From NCBI GenBank assembly GCA_047639555.1, contig JBLIOE010000015.1, positions 1 through 64,000 of the forward strand: a stretch of DNA of 64,000 bases, read 5' to 3'. Source of the stretch: JAJRXC01 sp047639555 (GTDB lineage: Bacteria; Actinomycetota; Acidimicrobiia; Acidimicrobiales; Aldehydirespiratoraceae). The notes beneath the pieces were generated by a model. That model searched no databases, was not told the DNA's origin, and saw only the letters and a list, made by a program, of their open reading frames with translations. Below are positions 1 to 7,780 of the stretch, in pieces. Both the position numbers and the translations under genes were made by a program. The first letter of the stretch is position 1; every line of letters begins with the position of its first letter.

Positions 1-9
1 GCGGACCAC

Positions 10-33
10 ACGCCACCCTTATTGGGGTGGCGT
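10..33 (-). terminator. Hairpin terminator-like element
   Basis: A perfect 9-bp inverted repeat (ACGCCACCC / GGGTGGCGT) with a 6-nt loop lies 7 nt past the stop codon of the minus-strand gene ending at 40. There is no clear T-tract, so efficient intrinsic termination is inferred. Confidence 0.55.
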
Positions 34-39
34 TCTGCG

Positions 40-732
40 TTAGAAGTCGGTGTCGGCCACTTCCTCACGGATTGCCGTCGTCTGCTCGAAGTCAGTCGCC
101 GTCTGGCGCCGTACACGGCTCGACCACAACGCGCCGCTGCTCTCATCGAAACAGAACTCCGCGGCTCGACCCCACGGAGAGCGCAATGCCGCCGGCCGAA
201 GCTCCACCTGGAAACAGCCATCGATCGCCGCAACGTCATAGATCCGCGACTCGCCGATCACGTAGCCGACAACCAGCAGCATTTCCGCCAAGACCCGATC
301 GTCGTATCCCCGTTGTCCGCTGGCATCGGTGCACGCCGGAACGATCACACCCTCGGCGGACCCATCACAGGTCCTGAGATCACCATCGATCTGCTCAAGC
401 ACCCCACCCAAACGAATCACGAGCCTTCGGGGAGGGTCCTGCGCCGTGTAGGTGTCGCCGGTGAGCGGCGCATCAACACCATCCAGCGTGCGGGTCCACG
501 TGCCTGAGCTCACAAACGAGGCTGTCCGCCAACGATTCCAGGCGACGGTGAGCGCTATCGCGTCGTCGTCGTCATGCGCAACAGCCGGAAAGACCACTTC
601 GAGCACATCACTCGAAGGCTCCGCCGGCGTCTCATCGTCGGCCACGAGCGCCGCCAGCCCGAGCACGACAAGGATTCCGGCCAGAACTCCAACAAGAATC
701 AACAAAACGGGCCGCACTACACGAAGGTACAT
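40..732 (-). CDS. Membrane-anchored hypothetical protein
   Basis: A 230-residue protein that I do not recognise as a family. Residues about 9-31 form one strongly hydrophobic segment (VLLILVGVLAGILVVLGLAA) next to a short basic N-terminus, so it is probably an uncleaved signal anchor with the rest outside the membrane. The outside part has four cysteines, in the contexts RTCDGS, VPACTD, DGCFQV and EFCFDE, that could form two disulfides. A hairpin follows the stop codon. It is transcribed away from the decayed EAL gene. No catalytic motif is visible. Confidence is in the coding call, not in a function. Confidence 0.7.
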   Translation of the reverse strand: MYLRVVRPVLLILVGVLAGILVVLGLAALVADDETPAEPSSDVLEVVFPAVAHDDDDAIALTVAWNRWRTASFVSSGTWTRTLDGVDAPLTGDTYTAQDPPRRLVIRLGGVLEQIDGDLRTCDGSAEGVIVPACTDASGQRGYDDRVLAEMLLVVGYVIGESRIYDVAAIDGCFQVELRPAALRSPWGRAAEFCFDESSGALWSSRVRRQTATDFEQTTAIREEVADTDF

Positions 733-832
733 CGGTCACTTCACCATTGGGTCCACCGCCCTAATGACGCGGTTCAGACTTCGGCAACGTTCATTCCTGG
801 TCGATCCGGTCTGTGCGGGTCTTCTACATTGA

Positions 833-1464
833 TCTCACAACACACTGCACGAGCCAACTGACCTCCGGGCCGAGTTCGCCGCAGGTTGGGACCGTCTGGA
901 GATTCACGCGCAAGGCATCTAGGACACCCGCAGTGGGCCGCTGAACTCTCGATCAGTGCGTGGGCCAACAGCATTCAGCGGCAACAGGGTGGTCGATTCG
1001 CCCTCAGCCTGCACGGGACGCAGCTCGCCCGGCCATCCATCAGCACCGAAATTCAATCTCATCTCGCGAATTACGGCGTCGACGCTACCGAATTGATGCT
1101 CGAGATCTCAGACCGTCTTGGATCCGAGAGCTGCCGCGCCGCGGTTGACTGCCTCGGCCCTCTCGTCGATGCCGGCGCCATCCTGGACCTCGACGATCAT
1201 CGCGGCAGCGCCTCCGACACGAATCCGAATTCGGGCTGGTTGCCGACCGGATCAATCGTGAAGCTCGACCCTGCGCTCACGATGGCGGCCGACGATTCCA
1301 CTGTCCGAGACATTCTTGAGATGACCGCCGATGAGCTGCACGCCCACGGCTACCAACTCGTGGCCGAAGCACTCGAACGCGAAACCCAGCTCGAGGCAGT
1401 GTTGCGCTGCCACATCGGTTTCGCTCAGGGTTTCCTGTTTGCGAAGCCCACTCTGCTGCGCTGA
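833..1464 (+). pseudogene. Decayed EAL-domain (cyclic-di-GMP phosphodiesterase) gene
   Basis: The longest frame starts at a TTG at 886 and gives 192 residues that follow the C-terminal two thirds of an EAL domain: LMLEISD in place of LEITE, LDLDDHRG in place of the DDFGTG loop, VKLDP, VAEALE in place of VAEGVE, and FAQGFLFAKP at the end. The N-terminal strand appears in another frame just upstream (about 833-919, reading DLRAEFAAGWDRLEIHAQGI before a stop). The segment that should hold the EAL motif itself is missing. Loss of the EAL motif, altered metal-binding residues, an internal deletion and a frameshift together point to an inactive remnant. A short expressed degenerate EAL protein is the alternative. 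Confidence 0.6.
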
Positions 1465-1498
1465 GCCTTCGACGCGTGGGCGGTTGCTGCCAGCAACG

Positions 1499-2854
1499 TC
1501 AGACGTCGCGGCGGGTGAGGTTCTTGAATGAAGTGAAGCGCGGCAGGAACCCCAGGTTGATCGTGCCTGTAGGCCCGTTTCGATGCTTGGCAACAATGAG
1601 CTCGGCCATGCCTTCGTTCTCGCTACCGGGGTTGTAAACCTCATCGCGGTAGAGGAACATCACCACGTCGGCGTCCTGCTCAATCGAGCCTGACTCCCGA
1701 AGATCAGCGAGCATCGGTCGCTTGTCTTGGCGCATCTCGAGATTTCTTGAGAGCTGCGACAAACCAACCACCGGGCATTGCAGCTCACGGGCCAAGATCT
1801 TCAGACCACGACTGATCTCGGCCACCTCGACCTGGCGACTCTCGGCACCGGCGCGGCCGGTCATGAGCTGGAGATAGTCGACCACGATCAAGCCCAGGTC
1901 GCCGGTGCGGCTTTTCAACCGCCGCGCTTTGGCACGAATCTCCATGATGGTGAGGTTCGGGTTGTCATCGATCCACAGTGGCGACTCGGCGAGCCGGCCA
2001 ATGCCGTTGGAGATCCGGGTCCAGTCTTCTTCTTTGAGGTTGCCGTCACGCATGTTCTTGGCGTCGACGTTGGCCTCGGAACACAGCAACCGCTGAGTGA
2101 GTTCGAGATGGCCCATTTCTAAGCTGAAGACCAAAGTGGGGCGGTTGGCATGAACGGCGGCGTAGGCCGCCATATTCAGCGCCAATGCAGTCTTGCCCAT
2201 GGCCGGACGAGCACCAATGATCAGTAACGCGTTGGGCTGCAAGCCCGAAAGTAATTCGTCGAGATCGATGAAACCCGTTGGTGTGCCAGTGATTCCTTCG
2301 CCGGCCTCGTAGAGCTGTTCGAGGCGGTCGAGGGTGGCATCGAGCAGATCGCGGATTTCGCCCATGGTGTCGGCGACTCGGCCCTGGGCTACCTGGAACA
2401 TCTTGTTCTCGGCTTCATCGACTGCCCGGGCGACATCATCAGGTCGGCCGTAACCAATCTCCGCAATCTCACCCGCAACTTCAATGAGCTTTCGCAGGGT
2501 GAACCGCTCTTGAATGATCCGTGCGTACTTCCCCGCGTTGGAGGTGGCAGGGGTGTGGACCTGGAGACTGATGAGCCCATCCAGACCACCAATCGATTCG
2601 AGCACCCCGGCGCGGTCGAGTTCCTCGGCAACGGTGACCGGGTCAACCGGGTCGCCGGCGGCGTAGAGCGCCGTGATTGCCTCGAAGACGTGAGCATGGG
2701 CCGGTCGATAGAAGTGCTCGACCGACGAAACTTCAACTGCGTCAGCGATGGCGTCGCGTGACAGCAACATGGCACCGAGCAGCGACTCTTCGGCTTCCAA
2801 GTTGTGGGGCGGGACCCGCGCCGTTCTCGCGGTGTCTGACTCGCTCATGACCAT
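1499..2854 (-). CDS. dnaB: Replicative DNA helicase DnaB
   Basis: A 451-residue helicase that unwinds DNA ahead of the replisome as a hexamer. The N-terminal domain (about 15-115) begins with the typical PPHNLEAEESLLGAML. The RecA-like domain has Walker A GARPAMGKT at 214-222, a Walker B strand ending in VVDYLQLM, and a C-terminal VAKHRNGPTGTI. Length is normal for a DnaB without an intein. The start is taken at 2854, preceded by GGGAG about 10 nt upstream; an ATG two codons later is possible. It lies downstream of the rplI operon on the same strand, separated by about 250 nt holding DnaA-box-like repeats. Confidence 0.97.
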   Translation of the reverse strand: MVMSESDTARTARVPPHNLEAEESLLGAMLLSRDAIADAVEVSSVEHFYRPAHAHVFEAITALYAAGDPVDPVTVAEELDRAGVLESIGGLDGLISLQVHTPATSNAGKYARIIQERFTLRKLIEVAGEIAEIGYGRPDDVARAVDEAENKMFQVAQGRVADTMGEIRDLLDATLDRLEQLYEAGEGITGTPTGFIDLDELLSGLQPNALLIIGARPAMGKTALALNMAAYAAVHANRPTLVFSLEMGHLELTQRLLCSEANVDAKNMRDGNLKEEDWTRISNGIGRLAESPLWIDDNPNLTIMEIRAKARRLKSRTGDLGLIVVDYLQLMTGRAGAESRQVEVAEISRGLKILARELQCPVVGLSQLSRNLEMRQDKRPMLADLRESGSIEQDADVVMFLYRDEVYNPGSENEGMAELIVAKHRNGPTGTINLGFLPRFTSFKNLTRRDV

Positions 2855-2955
2855 ATGTGTTCCGCTCCCGCTGCCGACAGAAGAGCCTGGCTGCTGGACC
2901 CTGTGTGGAACCAGGGGGAATCAGCTGAAAACCGGGGGAAATCGCGGCCGTATTC

Positions 2956-3009
2956 TGTGGATAGATCTTGTATACACCCAGGTCGGACTGTGGATGACCC
3001 TGTGGATGG
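2956..3009. promoter_or_regulatory. Cluster of three DnaA-box-like 9-mers upstream of dnaB
   Basis: TGTGGATAG (2956-2964), TGTGGATGA (2989-2997) and TGTGGATGG (3001-3009) lie in the same orientation. Compared with the consensus TGTGGATAA they match 8, 8 and 7 of 9 bases. They sit between rplI and dnaB, about 100-155 nt upstream of the dnaB start, in a locally more AT-rich stretch. DnaA binding is an inference. Confidence 0.5.
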
Positions 3010-3065
3010 GTGGGGATTGCGGCGCAGGTTCGGCCGAAACGACGCCTTCTGCGATTGGACAGCAA

Positions 3066-3095
3066 GGCGGTCACCCCGTTGATGAGGTGACCGCC
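3066..3095 (-). terminator. Terminator hairpin after rplI
   Basis: Perfect 10-bp inverted repeat GGCGGTCACC / GGTGACCGCC with a 10-nt loop, starting 14 nt beyond the rplI stop. It probably ends the rpsF-ssb-rpsR-rplI transcript. Confidence 0.65.
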
Positions 3096-3108
3096 CGCTC
3101 ATGTCCGA

Positions 3109-3555
3109 TTACTCCTCGACGATGTCGACAGTGATGGGGAACTCCACCTCGGGGTGGAGTTTGCACATCACCATTGACTGGCCGAGGTCCTTGAGGGGAG
3201 TCTCGAGGTTGAGCGAGCGACGCTCGACAACAACACCAGTTTGGGCTTCGACCGCTTCCACGATCTCCGCGGCACCGACTGAACCGAAGAGTCGACCACC
3301 GTCGCCCGCTTTCGCGGAGATTGTGATGACCGACGGGACGAGCTTGGTGGCGACCTCTTGAGCCTCCGCGCGGCTCGCCGCGTTCTTCATGCTCGCCGAA
3401 CGGCGCATTGCTTCGGCTTGCGCCTCAGCACCCTTGGTGGCTTTCATCGCGAGACCGTTAGGACCCAGGAGGTTGCGGAAATGACCATCGGCGACATCAC
3501 AGATATCGCCTTTTTGGCCAAGTCCATTCACGTCTTGACGGAGAATTACTTTCAC
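3109..3555 (-). CDS. rplI: 50S ribosomal protein L9
   Basis: A 148-residue L9, of normal length. The N-terminal rRNA-binding domain is clear (MKVILRQDVNGLGQKGD, then GHFRNLLGPNGLAM). It is followed by the long connecting helix rich in Ala, Lys and Glu, and a C-terminal domain ending in the beta strands of the family. Its start overlaps the stop of rpsR by 4 nt, so translation is probably coupled. Last gene of the rpsF-ssb-rpsR-rplI operon and followed by a hairpin. Confidence 0.97.
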   Translation of the reverse strand: MKVILRQDVNGLGQKGDICDVADGHFRNLLGPNGLAMKATKGAEAQAEAMRRSASMKNAASRAEAQEVATKLVPSVITISAKAGDGGRLFGSVGAAEIVEAVEAQTGVVVERRSLNLETPLKDLGQSMVMCKLHPEVEFPITVDIVEE

Positions 3556-4022
3556 GCTTCCGTCTCCTCGCTCATGGCGTCGGCAACGGTGGCCTGATCG
3601 CCATCGATGGTGACGCCTTCAATTTCGGTGGTGTCGACTTCAGCATTGTCGGCTCCCTCTTCGCCCTCTTCACTCGCGGGCGGCGGACCGCTCGGACGAG
3701 GTGCGGGACCATCAGCACGACCGCCACGCTCACCGCGATCGCGGTTGCTGCGTTGGGTGGTGACCTTGTTGGCGTAGGGAACCAGGGCCATCTCACGAGC
3801 GACCTTGATTGCGTCTGCAATCAGCTTCTGCTGTTGGCTGTCGTTGCCGTTCACACGACGAGCTTTAATCTTTGCTCGCTCGGACATGAACCGACGAAGG
3901 AGGTTTGCATCCTTCCAATCGACGTACTCAATCTTCTCCGAGGAGAGGATCGAGACCTTCTTCTTGCCACGGCGCTCATTCTTTACGTTCTTTGAGCTAC
4001 CGCGCTTTTTGACCTTAGCCAT
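3552..4022 (-). CDS. rpsR: 30S ribosomal protein S18 with a long C-terminal extension
   Basis: Residues 1 to about 90 are a standard S18: basic N-terminus, then YVDWKDANLLRRFMSERAKI and KVAREMALVPYA. S18 binds the 30S platform as a partner of S6. Most bacterial S18 proteins are 70-90 residues, but this one is 156. The extra tail is first Arg/Gly/Pro-rich and then strongly acidic (EEGEEGADNAEVDTTEIEG) and looks disordered. It is in frame and covered by the 4-nt overlap with rplI, so it is not an annotation slip. The role of the tail is unknown. Confidence 0.96.
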   Translation of the reverse strand: MAKVKKRGSSKNVKNERRGKKKVSILSSEKIEYVDWKDANLLRRFMSERAKIKARRVNGNDSQQQKLIADAIKVAREMALVPYANKVTTQRSNRDRGERGGRADGPAPRPSGPPPASEEGEEGADNAEVDTTEIEGVTIDGDQATVADAMSEETEA

Positions 4023-4077
4023 TCTGCGTTTTTCCGTTCTCTAATTCTTGTGTGGAGTGCGTTCTCGCCCGAGGGGG

Positions 4078-4557
4078 CTAGAACGGCTCCTCGTCCATGT
4101 CGTATGCGGGCGGGGCTTCGTTGCTGGCTGGACGACTTGCGCCACCACTGCCACCACCGGCGTTGCCACCTGCTGCGTTGCCACCTGCTGCGTTGCCACC
4201 TTCGCCGCGGAACTCGTTGCGACGAATCTCTGCCGATGCCCACTTGAGGCTCGGAGCGACATCGTCGGCCACGATTTCCACTGCAGAACGACGATCGCCG
4301 TCGGGGGTATCCCAGCTTCGTTGCTGGAGCATGCCGTATACGACGACACGCGAGCCCTTCGTGATCGACTCAGCGACGTTCTCCGCGAGCTGCCGGAAGC
4401 AGCTCACATTGAAGAACGAAACCTCTTCTTCGCCGTCTGCCTTTTTCTTGTTCCAGGCGACGCCAAAGTTCGCGACGGCCATGCCGCCTTGGGTGAAGCG
4501 CAACTCAGGATCACGGGTGACGTTTCCCACCACGGTGATTGTGTTGTCGAATGCCAT
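4078..4557 (-). CDS. ssb: Single-stranded DNA-binding protein
   Basis: A 159-residue SSB that coats single-stranded DNA at forks and repair sites. The OB-fold covers about residues 1-110 (starts MAFDNTITVVGNVTRDPELR, with GSRVVVYGMLQQRSW later). A Gly/Asn-rich flexible linker follows, encoded by 15-bp tandem repeats near 4160-4200, then the acidic protein-docking tip DMDEEPF at the very end, the usual hub for SSB partners. It lies between rpsF and rpsR, the standard order in this ribosomal operon. Confidence 0.97.
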   Translation of the reverse strand: MAFDNTITVVGNVTRDPELRFTQGGMAVANFGVAWNKKKADGEEEVSFFNVSCFRQLAENVAESITKGSRVVVYGMLQQRSWDTPDGDRRSAVEIVADDVAPSLKWASAEIRRNEFRGEGGNAAGGNAAGGNAGGGSGGASRPASNEAPPAYDMDEEPF

Positions 4558-4574
4558 CTCGGTACCTCTTCCGA

Positions 4575-4940
4575 TCAGCCGGCTTCAGCCGGCTCTGCTG
4601 CTGGCTCCGATTCGCCACCAAAGAGGCCACGCTTGGCGGCTTCTTTCTCGGGCAGACGGAACAACTTGTGACGGACAATGTCGTCCGCGAGACGAAGCTG
4701 GCGCTCCGTGTTGGGAAGACCGGCTGACTCGGTCACGATCTCCCAGACCACGTAGTTGCCTTCGGCCTTGTGGTTGATCTCGTACGCGAAACGGCGACGA
4801 CCCCAGTTATCGGTCGATGCGATCCGGCCACCTTCATCGGTGATCAAACCTTCGGTACGTGGGATCACCTTTTGGACGTCATTTTCATTGACGTCGCTAT
4901 CGATGATCACCATAAGTTCATAGGCCCGCGTGATTGTCAC
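4575..4940 (-). CDS. rpsF: 30S ribosomal protein S6
   Basis: A 121-residue S6, first gene of the operon. The GTG at 4940 is chosen because GGAGGT lies 6-7 nt upstream and the protein then starts VTITRAYELMVIID, the normal S6 N-terminus. A longer frame to 5039 would add residues unlike S6. RRRFAYEINHKAEGNYVVWE is the conserved core, and the C-terminal tail after KLFRLPEKE is acidic and Ala-rich, as in many bacteria. S6 pairs with S18 in the 30S platform. Confidence 0.96.
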   Translation of the reverse strand: MTITRAYELMVIIDSDVNENDVQKVIPRTEGLITDEGGRIASTDNWGRRRFAYEINHKAEGNYVVWEIVTESAGLPNTERQLRLADDIVRHKLFRLPEKEAAKRGLFGGESEPAAEPAEAG

Positions 4941-4990
4941 GAGCTCACCTCCTCTGGACCCGCACAGCGGGGCCCCTTCCCGGGGCAGGG
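4941..4990 (-). promoter_or_regulatory. GC-rich structured leader of rpsF with Shine-Dalgarno
   Basis: Read on the minus strand, the leader holds GCCCC/GGGGC and CCCGC/GCGGG hairpins directly before GGAGGTGAGCTC-GTG. Autoregulatory S6:S18-binding leaders are known upstream of rpsF in many bacteria. I can see stems here but not enough of the motif to claim that class. Confidence 0.35.
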
Positions 4991-5180
4991 GTTGGCTTAG
5001 TTGTATATCCACGACGAGGATTCGCCGAGAACGAACCAAGGCTATCGGTCAAGCGCATGTCCAGCACCTTATGGATGGGGTGTGACACGCGCCAGCGCCT
5101 ACCGCAAGCGGTCAACCAATCCGCGCCAACGTCTCGCTACCGGTGCAGGAGAACGCCGCGGCCCACACTTGACCCTTCGA

Positions 5181-5282
5181 AACGCGAGCGGCACCTCGGC
5201 CACCACCTACTCACCGGCGGACTCCGTCACCCGCGAACAAATGGCCGCGTTCCTCGGCCGCTTCATCCGCTCCAACGCCTAG
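5181..5282 (+). pseudogene. Remnant of an S-layer homology (SLH) domain
   Basis: The last 33 codons of a short frame read NASGTSATTYSPADSVTREQ then MAAFLGRFIRSNA and stop. Tyr/Phe-SP-x-x-xVTR-x-QMAxFLxR is the conserved end of an SLH repeat, which anchors surface proteins to cell-wall polymers. Nothing upstream in any frame continues the domain, so this is the orphaned tail of a lost surface-protein gene. Its end overlaps the tail of the broken regulator on the other strand. Confidence 0.5.
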
Positions 5283-5676
5283 CCAAGCAACGCGTGCGAT
5301 CTCGCCCGCGAGCCAGAGCAGCACGGCCCGCACCCGTCGGTGGGTGTCGCGCTCATCGCCGAGCTGCAGCTTCGAGAAGATCGAGTTGATGTGTATCTCG
5401 ACGGCCTTCTCGCTCAGAACCAGCCGGGACGCGATTCCGGCATTTTTCAGTCCTTCGGCGATCAGCCCGAGTACCTCGCTTTCGCGGGGCGTGAGTTGTC
5501 GATCGGTGAAGCCGGTGATCACCACATCCGGGCGATGCTCATCGACCGCCGCCATCAGCGACGGCAGATCTTCGGCTTGCGCAACAACGGGTGTTCCGTC
5601 GATAGGCATCAAGCAGCATCTGGACACCTTCACGCATCAGCAGGCTGTCGTCGGCGATTACGATTGACACGCTCAT
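5211..5676 (-). pseudogene. Frameshifted NarL/LuxR-family response regulator
   Basis: An ATG at 5676 opens a typical receiver start (MSVSIVIADDSLLMREGVQM). The reading frame is then lost and resumes in another frame with AQAEDLPSLMAAVDEHRPDV. It runs straight from VVITGF into the LuxR-type HTH: LTPRESEVLGLIAEGLKNAG then SEKAVEIHINSIFSKLQL. The phosphorylation strand (LLDxRMP) and the whole second half of the receiver are missing. A frameshift plus a domain deletion make this a pseudogene. Its start overlaps the stop of the sensor kinase remnant (ATGA), the usual arrangement of such pairs. Confidence 0.75.
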
Positions 5677-6411
5677 GACGCAAGCCTCCCGCCGAGCGGT
5701 ACCGAAGCAGTGATTGTGGTCCCTCGCCAGGCGCACTCACGAGCGTCAATTCACCGCCAAGGGCGGCCACCCGATCGGCCATGTCCGTCAATCCTCGTGA
5801 GCGTCCGTGAGCCTCGACGTCGAAGCCGGGGCCATCGTCGATAACCAATATCTCCAGGTTGTCGCCTTGTTGGAGCGTGATCGTCACCGTCGTCTCATCG
5901 GTCGCGGGTTTGGCCACATTCTGAATCGCCTCGAGTGTGACGAAGTAGATGGCCGCTTCCACGGATAGGTCCTCGATGGAGACCATGCCCGCCCCGACCA
6001 CCACGGTCTGGATCGACCGGCGCCAGGTGGTCTGGAGCGCATCCACCGGCCCTCGTTCTGCGAGTATCGCGGGATAGATGCCCTGGGCCAACTCTCCGAG
6101 CTCCTCGACGGCTGCGATGGTGGCGTCATGCAGCGACTTCAGGAATTCCGACGTCGGCGGCCGGCCCTCCTCGGCGAGCTGGGCCGCGAGATTGAGTTAC
6201 ACGGCAAGGGCGACCAGGCGTTGCCGTCCACCGTCGTGGATGTTGCGCTCGATACGCACCCGCTCGGCATCGGCCGCAAAATAGCCGATATTAAACGACG
6301 TACAACCTGCTGTTCAAGAAAAGTCGCCGCCAGGATCTGCGGACCGATCACGTTCACGATCATGATCGGGAACGCTTCCGGGATAATCGCTACCACTGGA
6401 ATCGTCAGGCC
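5673..6411 (-). pseudogene. Broken sensor histidine kinase (HisKA_3 / HATPase)
   Basis: Partner of the broken regulator. Pieces in order are: a hydrophobic segment (FPIMIVNVIGPQILAATFLEQ), a frameshift, the phospho-acceptor helix (RVRIERNIHDGGRQRLVALA), an in-frame TAA immediately after it, then AAQLAEEGRPP to the HATPase domain with the N-box region EAIQNVAKPA and VIDDGPGFD. A last frameshift at GEG shifts the natural end (TTITASVPLGGRLAS-stop) out of frame. At least one stop and two frameshifts disrupt it. Residues otherwise remain kinase-like, so decay is recent or the reads contain errors. Confidence 0.75.
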
Positions 6412-7116
6412 CTAGGTTCCGCCGATGGTGATCAAAAGTCTCTTGTTGAGCTCGCCTCGCCGATACGCCGATACGCCGCTAGGGCCGGAATGCCCAAGGC
6501 ATTCACGGCGAGAGTAATCCCGCCCAACACCACTCCCCAGACAGAACCCAGGGCAAGGCCCAACACCACAAAGATCCCGCCCGCAACCCACGTCGCTTGA
6601 AGCGAGGTCCGGTGCCGTTTGGACAGGAACTCGGCCGCGTCGGCTATCCCCTCGTCGAGCGCCGTGTTCACGTTGGGGGTTTTCGCGGATCCCAACGCGC
6701 CACAAGTGATCCAACGCCCGGAGCAAGAATTCCTCTTTGGGAAAAAAGTGATCTACAGCATCAAGCGCACCGTCGGGGAGGTCTTCTCGCTGAGTGGTCG
6801 ACATCAACGAAATGCGGGCTTCGCCTCCTCCCGACGCGTATCGCTGCACCGTCCCGATGCCATCGAGTTGACCCTCGTCGCCCAAACGGAGGTCGAGGAT
6901 CAAAAGGTCGACCTCCTCGCCACTCAAAAACGCAAGCGCCGCTTCACCCGACTCGATCGCGCCGACCATCACAAACGCTTCTGTTGCTTCCACTACCCGC
7001 GCCGCCGCATCGAGAAATCCCGCGTGATCATCAACGACCAGCACATGGACCGTGTTCTCAAAGACCGTGTTCTCGGAAGGAGGGATGGGCACCGCTTCAG
7101 TTTCCGTCGCCGGCAT
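6412..7116 (-). pseudogene. Single-domain response regulator with corrupted C-terminus
   Basis: Residues 23-140 are a complete receiver: VHVLVVDD (acidic pair at 29-30), LLILDLRLGD with phospho-acceptor Asp75, and FFPKEEF with the conserved Lys127. It resembles the roughly 130-residue receiver-only proteins of actinobacteria, which end soon after PK-x-EF-x(4)-L-x(3)-W. Here the frame reads on for about 95 more codons of low-quality Arg/Gly-rich sequence, antiparallel in style to a membrane protein encoded in another frame. The natural stop therefore seems to have been lost by a small indel. A 15-bp duplication repeats ENTVF near the N-terminus. Confidence 0.5.
6432..6695 (-). CDS. Small two-helix membrane protein, possibly truncated
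   Basis: An 87-codon frame overlaps the nonsense tail of the receiver gene. It reads NTALDEGIADAAEFLSKRHR followed by two hydrophobic segments separated by a short turn (WVAGGIFVVLGLALGSVWGV and VLGGITLAVNALGIPALAAY) and ends RRIGEASSTRDF. The amphipathic start plus paired helices look like genuine protein. The first codon is uncertain: a TTG at 6695 or a GTG about 8 codons later. Function unknown. It may have been the neighbour of the receiver before an indel merged them. Confidence 0.4.
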   Translation of the reverse strand: MGSAKTPNVNTALDEGIADAAEFLSKRHRTSLQATWVAGGIFVVLGLALGSVWGVVLGGITLAVNALGIPALAAYRRIGEASSTRDF

Positions 7117-7237
7117 CGCCCTACGACAGGGTGGTCACATGTGTTTCGCATTGAGGTGCTGCCCCTACCGGCCGATTCTCGCAACCGCTGGTCCTGTTCG
7201 TTCGCACTAGCCGCCGACCGACGCGTAGCGTTGGCCC

Positions 7238-7780
7238 ATGTGCGGCAACCATCGTTCTGACGGCACCCCGGTCGACCACCACCATCACCACGGTGTTGGC
7301 GACGGCCCCATCTTCATGCCGACCATGCGAGGCCCACGCCAGCACCGCTCACCTGGGCCCAAGCAAACCTGGGGTGGCATTTCGGCCCAAGTCCTGGCCG
7401 GGGGCACCGAAGTCGCAATCGTCGACACCGGCCTGGCCGGCAGCGCCGACGACATTGGTGACACACTGGCCGACATCGGGCTCAACTACAGCAACGTCAC
7501 CCACATCTTTCTCACTCATCTCCAGAGCGACCACATTGGGTCGAACGGCGAAGTGATGGATAGGGCCACCAACGCCACGGCGTATGCCGGTGATGCGATG
7601 GTGACCACCGACGGCGGGGGGCAAGGCCCGGCCGAGCGCTTCGCGAAGAATCTCGACCAGGCCCACGAGTCCGTCCGTCGACTCGCCGGGCTCTCGTACA
7701 ACACCCTGCTGGTCGGACACGGTGACCCGATCGAAGACCGGGCCGATACCGCCGTCGCCGCGATGGCTGCCGCGTTGTGA
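7238..7780 (+). pseudogene. Shortened metallo-beta-lactamase-fold protein, probably inactive
   Basis: 180 codons. The central part follows an MBL hydrolase (VAIVDTGLAGSADDIGDTLA, then VTHIFLTHLQSDHIGS), and the end matches the family tail (SLRRLA-like VRRLAGLSYNTLLVGHGDPI). The metal motif HxHxDH reads HLQSDH, losing the second His, and the segment that should hold the TPGHTPG strand is absent. The N-terminus carries a natural run of five His (VDHHHHHGVGDG), which may not belong to the original gene. I read this as an internally deleted, metal-site-damaged gene. The next gene starts inside its stop codon. Confidence 0.55.

Noticed and set aside
4160..4200. 15-bp repeats in ssb as a regulatory element
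   Set aside because: They are in frame and encode the Gly/Asn linker typical of SSB; they probably arose by simple slippage.
5673..6411. Possible programmed frameshifting or readthrough in the sensor kinase
   Set aside because: There are several separate lesions, including a TAA after the phospho-His helix, and the partner regulator has also lost half its receiver domain. Decay is simpler. No slippery site was seen.
7238..7345. Run of five His codons resembling an engineered tag
   Set aside because: Codons are mixed CAC/CAT within a natural, otherwise degenerate frame, and there is no vector-like sequence around it.
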